Part shown: positions 1 through 10,589 of the stretch, piece by piece
Numbering within the stretch: the first letter of the stretch is position 1
Layout: the number at the start of each line of letters is the position of its first letter
Assembly: GCF_018294505.1 (NCBI RefSeq)
Contig: NC_057812.1
Location: forward strand, 64,829,806-64,893,805
Source: Triticum aestivum
Lineage: Eukaryota > Streptophyta > Magnoliopsida > Poales > Poaceae
DNA: 64,000 nt
Reading direction: 5' to 3'
Notes under the pieces: model-generated
Told to the model about the DNA's origin: nothing
What the model saw: only the letters and a program-made list of their open reading frames with translations
Databases searched by the model: none
Program-made: the position numbers and the translations under genes

Positions 1-1318
1 CCTGATGAAGGGATTCATGAAGGCTATAGAATCCCATTATATACATCAAGAGGCTAATAAGGGAGGAGTTAATTAGAATCACTCTAGCAGCCTTAGACAG
101 CCACCTCCCTTGCCAGGGCTCCATTCTAGGTTGGAGCTTGGCGACTATTGGGCGGAAATCCTTTTCCAGGAGACGTGTATCGCTAAGGGGCACGCCCAGA
201 TAAGTCGTAGGGAAGGAACCCAGGCGGCAGTTAAGACGGTTAGCCATCCGCTGGGCCTCCCCTTGGGAGTATCCCATGACCATTACCTCGCTCTTGGCAA
301 AGTTTATCTTGAGGCCCGACATCTCCTGGAAACAGAGGAGGAATTTAAGATTCTGGATATCCTCATCCGATCCCTCGACCATCATAATGGTGTTGTCCGC
401 GTACTGGAGGTGGGTTAGACCCCCAGGAGTCACCAGATGAGGGCAAATCCCCCTAATGTGACCCGCACGCTTGGCCAAGTCCAGAATCATGGCGAGCACA
501 TCAACCACAAGGTTGAAAAGAAATGGGGAGATCGGATCGCCCTGTCGGACCCCTTGGCCAGTCAAGAAGTATGGGCCAACCTCCCCATTGATGTTAACCG
601 CCGTCCGGCCACTCATAACTAATTGCATGACCCGTGCAACCCAGTGGGGGTCAAAGCCACGCTTCAGCAACACTTCCCGAAGGAAGGACCAGTGCACCGT
701 ATCATAGGCTTTATGGAAGTCGATCTTGAAGAAAACTGCACGAAGGTGTTTGCTCTTAACCTCATGGATGATCTCATGAAGGACAAGGATCCCATCTAAG
801 ATAAATCTCCCTTTCGTGAAGGCCGACTGGTTCGGATGATGAATCCGGGGAGCGACAAGGGCCGCCCTAGAGGCGTACCCTTTAGCGAGGATCCGAAAGA
901 TCACATTAAGGACTGTGATAGGACGGAATTGTCTAATGTCCGCTGCTCCCGGCACCTTGGGGATCAAGGAGATAATCCCGTAGTTAAGTCGGGACATATC
1001 TAATGTACCCTTAGCGAACTCGCTAAACAGGTCAAGGATGATATCCTTGACCATCGGCCAGAAGGCCTGGAAAAAGCGAATCGGCAGGCCATCGGGGCCA
1101 GGGGCCGACGTCGGGTTCATGGCCTTAACAAGCGTCTCCACTTCCGCAACATCAAAGGGGGCGAGTAGAATCGCATTTTCGGCGGCGGACACCTGTTGGT
1201 CCCGTGACCAGAAATGGTCGGCTAGGGCCACCCCATTCCGCTACCGACCCTGAAATAGAGACTTGTAAAAGTCGTCGTCTGTGGTGGGAGATTCCCAGAG
1301 CATCTTCAATATGGGAAT
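1..1318 (-). mobile_element. LINE (L1-type) ORF2 reverse-transcriptase fragment
   Basis: Read on the minus strand, this encodes the reverse-transcriptase part of a plant L1-type non-LTR retrotransposon ORF2. Visible blocks in order are GPDGLP near 1110-1090, the PKVPGA and FRPI blocks near 960-920, the NQSAF-KGR block near 830-800, the FKIDFHKAYD block (first catalytic Asp) near 730-700, GQGVRQGDPISPFLF near 560-510, and the active-site box near 400. The active site reads YADN, where the family normally has YADD. From about 1240 to base 1 the frame has no stop and runs off the window. An in-frame TAG lies near 1246, and the same frame continues upstream to about 1318, where it meets the foldback element. 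Both ends are missing: the endonuclease side is cut and the C-terminal side lies outside the window. It is a dead copy. Assignment as LINE ORF2 is secure; the family is not named. Confidence 0.9.
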
Positions 1319-1329
1319 TTGGCCGGAGA

Positions 1330-1745
1330 GTGGATTTTTGGAACCCGGATGTATTGAAGGACTTTATTTTAAATAATTTGAAAATCATATTTAAGGTTTC
1401 AAAAAATTCTGAAAAAATTTCTATTTGATCATATGGATGTATATTACACATGTGTAAAGTTTGGTGATGAAATAAGTAAATATGTGACCTATATAAAAAT
1501 GACAAAATGGTGATTTCCAAATAAGGAATAATGCATGCACTGTTCATCTTTCTAAAATCATGATTTTGTCATTTTTGTGTAACTCACATGGTTACTTATT
1601 TCAGCATCAAAGTTTACACATGTGTAATATACATTCATATAAACATGTAGATTTGTTCTCAGATTTTTTTGAAACTTCAAAAAAGCATTTTGGCACAGTT
1701 CAGAACATAGGGCTCCAATACATCCGGGTTCCAAAGTGACTTTTT
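1330..1745. mobile_element. Foldback / MITE-like long inverted repeat
   Basis: Two arms of roughly 180 bp are imperfect reverse complements around a short spacer (about 1518-1558). Both arms share GGAACCCGGATGTATTG near the outside, a TATATTAC-ACATGTGTAAA block in the middle and AATGACAAAAT near the spacer. No coding capacity is present. The outer ends are unclear because the left arm abuts the LINE fragment and I see no clean target duplication. It could be a large MITE or a piece of a larger transposon end. Confidence 0.7.
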
Positions 1746-2091
1746 GAATTTGGCCGTACATTCTTCTCTCGCCACTTCTGAACCATGATCTATGTCACAC
1801 GTGCATCAACGGATGTTCTTGGCTCCGTGGACGGCTCTTGGCTGCTGAGCTACCTGCATGGTGTGTGCATGTTTTGTTTGCATGGTCCTGCCACGATCCG
1901 AATTATATGCGCTTGCATCATCTTTGGTCGGGTCTACAACTGTTCAGCGTGGCATCGTAGCTCTTTTCTCCCTTTTTATTTTTATTTTTCATCTGCCTAG
2001 ACTAGATATAGTTTCGGTCATGTATAATTTTACTCTCTCCGCCATATTCGTTTGTGTGTGCGCGCGCTTGTATTAATTGTGTACTCCCTCC
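1746..2091. other. Unassigned AT-rich spacer
   Basis: No convincing coding frame, RNA gene or repeat terminus was seen here. The short ORFs in this stretch lack recognisable motifs. Confidence 0.5.
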
Positions 2092-2093
2092 GT

Positions 2094-2383
2094 CCGGTGA
2101 AGAGTATACATCTAGCTTCAAAATTTGTCTACAAAAATATGTACTTCTATTTCCAATGCATTTTAATGTGGGAAAAAATATTTTTCTCTAATCACACGGT
2201 AATCAAGACCAATAGTAATCTATACATGATTTTCTTAATTTCTACATGCATTTGGCTCATTGGGGGTTGGGTAATTAAATAGGAGCGAGATGATGGCTTG
2301 CACATTTTTAGTGCATTTTTTTACTCAACTTCATAATTTGTCTTCAAATTTCTAGACGTACACTCTTCACCGGGCGGAGGGAG
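2094..2383. mobile_element. Stowaway (Tc1/Mariner-type) MITE
   Basis: The ends are terminal inverted repeats beginning CTCCCTCCGTCCGGTGAAG on the left and matching CTTCACCGGGCGGAGGGAG on the right. Target dinucleotides TA lie at 2092-2093 and 2384-2385. The size (290 bp), lack of coding capacity and CTCCCTCCGT terminus are diagnostic for grass Stowaway elements mobilised by Mariner transposases. Confidence 0.93.
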
Positions 2384-2479
2384 TATATCTTAAACATGCA
2401 CATGCAGCTCATTGCTTTTGTATATATCCCCTACATTATTAGTCAATAGAAAACACCCTTTCATTTATAAAGTAAAGTA

Positions 2480-3781
2480 GGGTAGTGATACGCGCCGGCG
2501 CACCGGCCCAAATTTGGGCCGGTCAGCCTGCAGCCGTGCGATCCATTCGCGCGCGATGTGTCCCTGCCCTAGCCACCTCGTGCGTGTGCTCCGACGAGAA
2601 TAGGAAGCACCTCTCCCTCGCCGTCGCAGCACCCCCATCCTCTGCCTCTTCGTCGCCGCTCGTCGCTGTCGCCGCTCATGCGCCCACAGACTCGTCCCCG
2701 GTTGAAGCTTTTTTAGCCTCTGATTGAACCTTTTGTTACGCCGGTTGAAGCATTTTTCCACGGGTGAAGCTTTTTCATAGGGGTTGAAGCTTTTTCCACT
2801 ATGCCTGTTGAAGCTTTTTCCGCCACTGGTTGTAACTTCTCCTTAGTGAGTTGAAGCTTTTTTCCATGTCAGGTTGAAGCATCGGCGCTCGTCGTCTGCC
2901 ACGCATGTAGCAAAAAAGTCGCCGGTGGTAGCAAAAACAGGATGTGGTTGTAGCAAAAAAAAGGATGTGGTTGTAACATTCCCTGTCTGCCGCTTGTAGT
3001 TTGTCGCACTGCTAGATCTAGCATCGCCGGCCGCCGGTTGTAGCAAAAAGAAACTCTGGTTGTAACAAAACGGCGACACGGTGGTAGCAAAACTGTGACG
3101 CCGGTGGTGCATTCTAGCAAAGTAAGACTTTTCAGTTGCCGGTAGTAGCTTATTTTGCAGGCGGTTGTAGCTTTTTTTGCTGCTAGTTCCAGCAAATTTT
3201 GCCGCTGGTTGCAACTCCTGGACTGGCGATGGTCACCGCGCCTATCATCTATTGTTCCTCTGTTCCATTGTTTGGTTGAAACTTTTTTATCTATTGGATA
3301 TAGCTTTTTGCGTCCACGGTTGTAGCATGGGAAAACATTGTTCGCAACTCTCCCCGATGCCGCGGTTGCAGCTCCCACCGGTCGCCATGGTCGTAGCATG
3401 GGGCACCTCGGTCCCCTCCACGACGTTTGGCCTGCCGCCGGTTGCAGCAAAAAAAGAGGAAAAAAGAGGAGGATGAGAAAGAAAGTGAGGGACAAGGAAG
3501 AAGGGGGAGGTGGGAACACAAGCGGGGCTGCAACCATGGCCAGCGGGAACTTCAATCTTCCAAGCTACATCCATGGCCGACGGCAAGCTGCTCACGTGCT
3601 GCAACGAGGGAGGCTAGAGATGCATACGTTGTGGGGCGAGATCCGCGCGAGGCTGAAGAGAGCAGAGAGGATAGCGTTTGATGGCCCTGTGTCTACGTGT
3701 CGCCTGGTGGATGGCTGGGGCGAAGCGTGCGGGACGCGACCGGCCCAAATTTCGCCGGCGCACCGCGCCCAATCGTTTCCC
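2480..3781. mobile_element. Mutator-like non-autonomous element (MULE)
   Basis: The element starts GGG and ends CCC. Its GC-rich terminal inverted repeats are about 45 bp and share an AAATTTGGGCCGGTC core (near 2510-2524 and its complement near 3737-3753). The flanking 9-mers are AGTAAAGTA (2471-2479) and AATAAAGTA (3782-3790), which match at 8 of 9 bases; a 9-bp duplication is the Mutator signature. No transposase is encoded. The interior is dominated by a degenerate repeat listed separately. The ORFs of 100-228 codons inside look like by-products of that repeat. A Pack-MULE carrying captured sequence is possible, but no donor gene was recognised. Confidence 0.72.
2705..3450. repeat. Degenerate short tandem repeat inside the MULE
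   Basis: A motif of roughly 25-40 bp recurs some twenty times. It consists of GGTTGAAGC or GGTTGTAGC followed by a run of T or A and then a short GC-rich spacer (GCCG, GCCAC and similar). The left half favours GAAGCTTTTT and the right half GTAGCAAAAA. In the minus-strand frames this gives recurring CYNR and LLQP peptides, which is expected from the repeat and is not evidence of a gene. Confidence 0.75.
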
Positions 3782-3790
3782 AATAAAGTA

Positions 3791-4440
3791 CCGCTCTCAC
3801 ACGCCTACGTAGAGGAGTCATCTACTATTTGTCATGAAAGCTGCCTAGCGTGCACTCCAGCAGGGCCAGTCCTTTCTTCGTACAAAAGTTATCCACAGTT
3901 AGGTAGACGTACGCCTCCTATTGATCGATGAATAGCTCAAGTGTTCAGCCACCTCCATGTTTGGTTGTTCTCAGTTACGGCCTTACGGGCTGCTTGAAAA
4001 CAACAAAGAGATGCCACTGTCGGTGAAAGAATTACTGGATTTTTATTTTTATTTTGCGGAAATGAGGAAATAATTGTAGTTAATCACGCAAGAGAATGCA
4101 TGCATAGGCGCGGAGAGTAAGTAGTCTCTAGCTGATTGAATTGTCACTTGATTAGGCAGAAGATCGCAAGTAGGAGTACTTGATAAGTTGTCAGCACATA
4201 CAGCTTTCTTAATTCGGACAAACAAACAGCTTCATAAAGAAAGACCCCATTAACCACTGCCCGCACCTGTCTATGTCTGCCAGCTCTCCTATTCCTGTTT
4301 GTGTCAAGATAATGACCGGGAGAGCTAGAAAGACTGGTAACAATGGGCGACACAAAAGCTGGTTTTCCAAGAAGTCGCAGTGGATTTCCTGAAATCCATT
4401 CTCAGATAACTCAGCTGATGGTTAGGCAAGTCCCTATGCT
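3791..4440. other. Upstream flank of the GDSL gene
   Basis: This stretch presumably contained the promoter and 5' UTR of the GDSL gene. No clear TATA box or other element could be fixed by eye, and no repeat terminus is visible. Confidence 0.4.
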
Positions 4441-4456
4441 ATGAGGTGCTTGCTGC

Positions 4457-4631
4457 GTGTCGGTCCTATATGATCCTACTATTGCTGATATGTCGTCCTT
4501 TTTATATTCTTTCAATTTGTTTTTGTTTGGCTATGTGCATCTTAGTTATGCAGAGGCCGGGTGATGCTTATTATGTTTTGTATCTGCTTGATGCTACATT
4601 TTGAATCAATAAAAATGCCCTTTATCGAAAA
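4457..4631 (+). mobile_element. 5'-truncated LINE tail inserted at the GDSL start codon
   Basis: A 175-bp insert is bounded by a perfect 16-bp direct repeat, ATGAGGTGCTTGCTGC, at 4441-4456 and 4632-4647. The insert ends in a short A tract (CGAAAA). It carries a typical grass LINE 3' UTR, including a GGCTATGTGCATCTTAG-TTATGCAGAGGCCGGG block near 4530-4560 and AATCAATAAAAATGCCC just before the tail. A poly(A) end, severe 5' truncation and a long variable target duplication are hallmarks of target-primed reverse transcription. The duplicated target is the first five codons plus one base of the adjacent gene. Confidence 0.88.
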
Positions 4632-6434
4632 ATGAGGTGCTTGCTGCTCTTGGTTGTGTTCTTTGTGGCCGGACCATGGAAACACCCCGGGGAAGCCCGG
4701 CCACTGGTGCCGGCGGTCATGCTGTTCGGTGACTCGTTGGTTGACATAGGCAACAACGACTACATCCAGACTGCCGCCAAGGCAAATTTTCCTCCATACG
4801 GTAGGGACTTCCAAGACCATATCGCCACAGGGAGATTTTGCAACGGCAAGGTGCTCAGCAATTTCATAGGTTGGTCGCAGTCCTACTCGATCGATCTTGT
4901 TAAATATGCGCATCCCTCAAGTGTTCAACTCTTGATCTTGTGTTACGATTTTTGTGATTGGTTTCAGGTGAAGCGCTGGGGTTTACTGGCTCCCCAGTAG
5001 CATATCTCATCCCGGAGGCATCGGGGGAGAATCTTCTTAGTGGAGCTAACTTTGCATCTGCCCAATCGGGCTATTACGACCAAACGGCACATATGTATGT
5101 AAGTATATATATCACGGATCTGTTAATTCTCAAGTCTCATGCAACTTCTCTGCCATTTGATTTTATACGTTGAAATTCATGAGGAATTTTTTTCTTTTTA
5201 GATGAGACTTAGTTAACTCTCATCTAAACGAGAGCTAGCCACACAATAATTTCATATGCATTAATATTACAGCTGCTCTTAACTTTCCCCTTAGAAATTA
5301 TTGATTCTCTATAGTTCTTAACTCATCCGTCACACAAGGATGGATCACCTTTGTAAGATAATAATATTTTTTTTCCACTTTCATTGAGCGTAAAATGATG
5401 TCTAAGTTGGACAAATTGTGTAATGCAGAACGTTGTCCCTTTGTCCCAACAATTAGAGCATTTCAAAGAGTACCGACATAAGCTGGTAGTGCAAGTTGGG
5501 AGCAACCAGGCTCAGTCTATCATCTCAGACTCACTTTATATCATCAGTGCTGGTTCAAATGATTATCTCTTCAACTACTATGTCAACCCTTTCATTTATA
5601 AATCCCAGGATCAGTTCTCTGACCTCCTTATCGGCATCTTGAACAACACGGTGGCGGTGAGCAGCATGAAAGATGCAATTTTTTGCCATGTGATTATGAT
5701 CATGAGATTCTCAAACCTAGAACTAACTGTAGGTACTTTACGGCATGGGTGCTCGGCGCATCGGTGTTTTCTCTTTGCCAAGTTTTGGTTGTGCTCCCTT
5801 AGCAGTCACGGTGTTTGGCCATGGGGGCAATGACACGTGCGTAACTAGGCTCAACAATGATGCCATGAGGTTCAACAGAAAGTTAAGCACATCCGTCGAC
5901 TTGCTGTCAAAGCGGTACCACGATCTCAAGATTGCAGTTCTCGATTTGTATACACCTCTGTACAGCCTCGTGACCTCTCCTGGCTCACAAGGTAAGATTA
6001 TATTCCCTCCATTCTTAAATATAAGTCTTTCTAGAGATTTCAATATGAACTACATACAAAGCAAAATGAGTCAGTCTACACTCTAAAATATGTCTATAAC
6101 TCTATATACATCCTTATATAGTCCCAATTGAAATCACTAAAAAAAAACTTCTATTTACAAACGGAGGGCGTAGTAGTATTTCAAGGCGTTTGATCCAGCT
6201 GATCAGCTATGTGTGGGTTTTGGCACCAGGGTTCACTGAGTCGAGGACTCGAGGCGAGGATGCTGTGGGACAGGAACGGTGGAGGCTACGGTGTTTCTCT
6301 GCAATCCTATATCGATCGGGACTTGTCCAAACGCAACAGCATACGTGTTCTGGGATTCTGTCCACCCCACAGAAGCAGCAAACAATGTGATCGCTGATTC
6401 CCTCGTCGATGGCATCAACCTTCTTGTTATGTAA
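4632..6434 (+). pseudogene. GDSL esterase/lipase gene, five exons, frameshifted
   Basis: This is a plant GDSL-type esterase/lipase (SGNH hydrolase; usually secreted, acting on acyl esters). The exons I place are 4632-4869, 4968-5098, 5429-5656, 5733-5991 and 6230-6434, with GT/AG borders and phases 1, 0, 0 and 1. A hydrophobic signal peptide occupies residues 1-22. Block I FGDSLVD puts the catalytic Ser at residue 35, block II is GANFASA, block III is SAGSNDY, and ARRIGVFSLPSFGC follows in exon 4. The last exon encodes the expected WDSVHPTEAAN block with the catalytic Asp and His. An 8-bp duplication at 6241-6256 throws that block out of frame, and the shifted frame stops at 6390. With the frame kept, the product would be about 350 residues, normal for the family. 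The start codon is the copy regenerated by the LINE insertion. Gene family certain; non-function inferred from the frameshift. Confidence 0.9.
6003..6170. mobile_element. Stowaway MITE in intron 4 of the GDSL gene
   Basis: The ends are TTCCCTCCATTC...AAATATAAG on the left and the complement of CGCCCTCCGTTTGTAAATAG on the right, flanked by TA at 6001-6002 and 6171-6172. The size is 168 bp with no coding capacity. It lies wholly between the exon 4 donor (5992) and exon 5 acceptor (6229), so it should be spliced out. Confidence 0.85.
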
Positions 6435-6674
6435 ATCATACCGTTGGGAGTAGCCATGCTGTGAGGGGTAAAGGACAGAGGCACTGCCCTATACCTAATA
6501 CTGCTTGCCCCTTAGATAGTTCACCCCTTCACTGAAAGTACTGGTGTGTTCATGCCGAAAACACTATTTATATGCTTGATTTTAAGTGTGTCCTACATGT
6601 CAGCTATATACAGACCCTATCAGACAAAAAAAGGTTTGTGTAAAATAGCTCGAAAGTTATTGGTGCTAAGAACC

Positions 6675-6976
6675 CATTTTTTTGAAGGAAAAGTGCCCCT
6701 TGTCCATTCATATCACCAACAAGTTACACCACACATTTTCTGTGGAAGAGAGAAACCAAAGCAAGGGAAATTACTGGGAAACAACGCAAGTTTAGAAAAA
6801 AATGCAAAAACATGGGTCCCTGCATCCATCTGCACGGCCATCATGATGGGGAAGAGAAAGGTGGGCCTCCAACTTGCCAATTCCAAAAAAGCACGACGGC
6901 GGCCCTTGCTGTGTTGCCAACCGCAGAACAGGCATCACCGCGAAAACATTATTTGGAGCATGTACTAGTACTAAAT
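6675..6976 (-). mobile_element. Short non-LTR retroposon with 20-bp target duplication
   Basis: A 302-bp insert lies between perfect 20-bp direct repeats (6655-6674 and 6977-6996, beginning AGTTATTGGTG). On the minus strand it ends in a short A tract (CTTCAAAAAAATG at the 6675 side). This layout fits a 5'-truncated LINE or a SINE. No promoter boxes for RNA polymerase III could be fixed, so LINE origin is favoured. Confidence 0.78.
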
Positions 6977-7116
6977 AGTTATTGGTGCTAAGAACCAGGC
7001 AGAAAACCCTATTCCCGGAATTGCTAATTCTCATTTGATTAATCCAGCTCATCAGCGGCAACGATAATTTGTGTAATTCACAATCGGTGTAATGTGTACT
7101 ACTGAATAGTTAGTAT

Positions 7117-7365
7117 GGTGATAGTGGGAAGTAACTTACTAGTAAAATGCATATGTTAATATTTTATGTTATTTTTTCGTAGTGAATAGTAACATATGTG
7201 TGGTGTCATACAAATCTCCATTTAGATTCATTTTGACTTTGGATGCGTTAAGCTACGATCACATATTGTATTATCACAAACACATCTCTCATTAACTATG
7301 TACCACGTAAACAAACTTGGCTTGGGGCTACGTTATGTTACTAGCTAAATTACTCCCACTATGGC
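7117..7365. mobile_element. Probable MITE
   Basis: The ends are imperfect inverted repeats: ATAGTGGGAAGTAACTTACTAG near 7121 and the complement of CTAGCTAAATTACTCCCACTAT ending near 7362. The length of about 250 bp and lack of coding capacity fit a MITE. Superfamily and exact borders are uncertain. Confidence 0.6.
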
Positions 7366-7872
7366 GAGCCTTATCGATGCTGCTGGGCTACACCATAGTG
7401 TACTATCCAACCAGACAATGTAATGATTCCATGAAATTATGGATTCTTAACTGTATAGAGTATTAGTTTGTTTTATCTTATTTCCTTTCTGTTTGTTCCT
7501 TTTGTTATAGCTAAGGAAACGGGACTTTATTAGAACATAGTTTCCCATATTTGTTCTCTTTTTGTCAACATAATTTTCAATTATATATTTGGCTATTTTT
7601 TGTGTGAACTATTTGTTTTTTTTTCTATCGTTTGTGTTGCCCTCAATAATTCATAGTAATGTCCTTAAAGTAAAATTTCCATAAAAGGTTTCTATTTTTT
7701 CATTGGTTCCAACATATTTGTAAACTACTTGCTCATTTTCATGACTACTATTGCACATTTTCATGACTACTATTGCACAGTTGGTTCAGGCAGCTCACGC
7801 TAGGAATCTGTTTGCTAAAAAAATAGGAATATGTGGCTACGTATAGCATTCTCTTGGTATTTTATTTATTGA
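7366..7872. other. AT-rich intergenic spacer
   Basis: No gene or repeat terminus was recognised. A short direct repeat of TTTTCATGACTACTATTGCAC occurs around 7736-7777 as two adjacent copies. Confidence 0.45.
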
Positions 7873-9433
7873 CTAGCAAACATGCCCGTGTGTTGCAACG
7901 GGAGAGAAAAAAACATCATGCATATACACCAAGCTCTAACACCTCCGCCTTCGTTCTGGAAATCAACCATGCTCAGCGCCGGTGCACTGGACCCCACAAC
8001 AATCCTGCACAACAGCAGCACCACCGGTGATGTTGGTTGCGAGTCGAGGGAGCGCCGGCACACGACATTGCTGCCACGAGCTGCTTAGTTGCCTTCCCTA
8101 AAAAGTTCAACACAATAATAGAGGGAATTTGGCTAGACATAAATTAAATCGCATTTGAATACTTAGTGTTGCAGGAGCAGAGATGATTTAAACATATAAC
8201 CCATCAACTCTGTTGTTGTTCAAACTATTGGGACATTGCATTTGCATTACATGTAGAATGGTAACACGTACAAGCATAACCCGTATTTTGTTTGTACTAT
8301 TCAAATCAGTAATGATCATTCATAATCACTGGTTTTTCTCCTCATTCCCATGCAGTAAGGACACATGTACACGTACGACCTATGTCATGTTGCTGCTACT
8401 AAAAATCACTTGCGACCATTCATAAAACCATTTTCTCTCCCCATTCTACAAATAAACTACTCCTAATTAAACAATAAATTGTATTATTCAAATATACAAA
8501 ATGCATTATAAAATCAGGAGCAAATCCATGAGATGGGGAGAGACAGATAATTCACACATCAATCCAAACAAAATAAGGTTAGGTCAATAGCTTTAATATG
8601 ATTAGATAGACTTGCAAGAAAAGCAGACTTACCCGTTTTAAGCAATAGTCCTAATGTTTAAGCTCATATTTATCTGGTTAATAACAATGGAATTCTGACG
8701 GACAATAATAACAATATACCGCATTTCATTCACCTGACTTGGCATTCTTAGCCTGGTTTAGACATGCTTGACAACAAACAGCAGCAAATTCTTGCGTTAA
8801 GCCCAACTATGCAGCAGCACCACTATAATTGGCATGTAGCTTAGTATTGCATTGTGGATGCAAAGGTCGACCAGCTTTATCTCTTCTTCTGCACCAACTT
8901 GTTTTATACTCGATCTCTTTGAGCAATTCAAAAGATATTCCGTAATTATGAACCTAACATGTCAGACTTAACACAAAGAGGTGTTGAGCTTCATAAAACA
9001 TAATTAACAAAGAGAATGGTAGAGAAGCAACCTTCTGTTTCATTCTCAGTTTTTTCAACATGCTCAGTTTGTGAGAATTCTAGTGGTAACCAAAGACCAG
9101 AATCCTCCAGTAGCTCATGACAATAGAACTCCAGGGTTTGCTTTAACAATTCTATATGGAAGGTCGAAACCCAAGTTTTGCAGTTGAGAATTTAGGAATA
9201 AAAGAAATGGAAAATGTTCAGAAGCACACAATAGGTACCAAATTATTAGACATGAATTTGAACACCTTAAAGTGAGTATAAGTTCTAACGGCAAAGCTCA
9301 CATGTGTGCTTCGTCAATGGAGAATCCAACATTTAATGCTGCACATCTCAACAATACTTCTAACAACATTTAAAAAATTCAGATCTCGTAAGTAAGAAAT
9401 GCAAGTAACGAATAGCAAAAACATGGACTCACC

Positions 9434-9793
9434 TGTGGTAGTTGGACATGGTAGTGCCAGCTCAGGGTGGAGATACCTAGCGGGCTTTTCAGCCCGCTAA
9501 GGACCGGGCCAAATGGTCCCAGCCCGCTGGCATATATGGCCTGAAAGCACCACTGGTCCGGTCTGGATTTGCTCGGTCCGACTGAGCGGATCGAGAACTG
9601 CCACCGGTGCCGTTGCCCGCTTTCTCCTCCTCCGACCATGGAGAGGTGCCCCCCGGCGCGAGCTCGGGATGCTGCTCCTTGTCAAGGCAGAGACCCACTC
9701 TAACGCGCGAGAACCACGACACCTTCCGGTCACTGTCCATGTCCACGGCGTTGTACTTGGACAGCTCATGGACTTGACCACCCAACGTGGCAT
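9434..9793 (-). other. Exon-like GC-rich block in the Helitron, unidentified
   Basis: The minus strand has an open frame of 98 codons (9489-9785). The block ends at CCACAG followed by GTGAGT at about 9436, which looks like a splice donor. No family was recognised. It may be a captured exon, but the frame could equally be chance in GC-rich DNA. Confidence 0.3.
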
Positions 9794-9900
9794 GAACTGA
9801 ATTGAGTTGGCCGTGTACCCACCAATCGAGAAGAGGACAGCCGTGAACGGCGTGCCCAGGCCCAGCTAAGTGGGCGCTGCCGTCGAGTTGAACCTCGAGT

Positions 9901-10175
9901 GGTGTTCTAGTTCCCCGACAACGGGGCGCTCAGCAAATAGCTGCACGTCCACGGCATCGAGGTGCTCAGGTGGAGCCAATGCGTGCAGGTCGAGCTGGAC
10001 GTGGAAGGCAGGCTTAACTACCTGCACAATTACACTGACTCTCCCTAGGTGCACAAGAATCTCAATAGCAGCAACTCCTCCTCGATGTTTTCTTCCATGC
10101 CAAACTCTCAAACTTCGCCCTTACGCTCGCGATAAAAGCCGACACCGAGGACGACACCATGTGGATGACCCAGCA
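9901..10175 (+). pseudogene. LysM receptor-like kinase fragment (LYK4/5-like), captured
   Basis: The plus strand encodes the middle of a protein-kinase domain resembling LysM receptor-like kinases (plasma-membrane chitin or lipochitooligosaccharide receptors). Visible in order are FPDNGALS, RLNYLHNYTDSP, VHKNLNSSN, then in another frame HAKLSNFALTLAIKAD and MWMTQ, ending at a splice-donor-like GTAAGT at 10178. The catalytic loop reads HKN where active kinases have HRD, typical of the pseudokinase branch. In-frame stops occur near 9908, 9938 and 10046, and a frameshift lies near 10073. It is only about 90 codons long and runs antisense to the Helitron. The kinase assignment is good; the LYK subgroup is inferred from the NYLHNYT-HKN signature. 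Confidence 0.68.
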
Positions 10176-10589
10176 ACGTAAGTTAACAGCTCCTGTCAAA
10201 CTTCCATGAAAATTCAGTTTCGTCTGACAAGCTGTCAAAATTCAGTTTCGTAAGTTAGGCATGCATGTGCTAAGGCATTGTTCATCAATTAAGCAGTGTG
10301 CTTGCCTGCTTCAGGCTAGCTTTGCACGTCGGTGTTGGAGCTTCTGGCAGATTTCCTCTAGCGATGTTAAACCAACCTTCTATCTCGCTTGAGTTTGAGT
10401 TAGGGCTCACAGACTTCGCGTGAGTTTCAATTGGGGCTCACAGGATGTAGTCTCCACGCTGAACACTCATGACAACAACGGTGTGCGGCGGCGCATACGC
10501 ACACACGGTGCACACGGCGACCCGAGCGCCCCGGGCAGGGCACATGCACGCACGCTGCACACGGTGAGCATGGCGTTGACTCCTACTAC

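Noticed and set aside
2869..3555. 228-codon minus-strand ORF with repeated CYNR/LLQP peptides
   Set aside because: Produced by the degenerate repeat of the Mutator-like element; composition follows the DNA repeat and no protein family fits.
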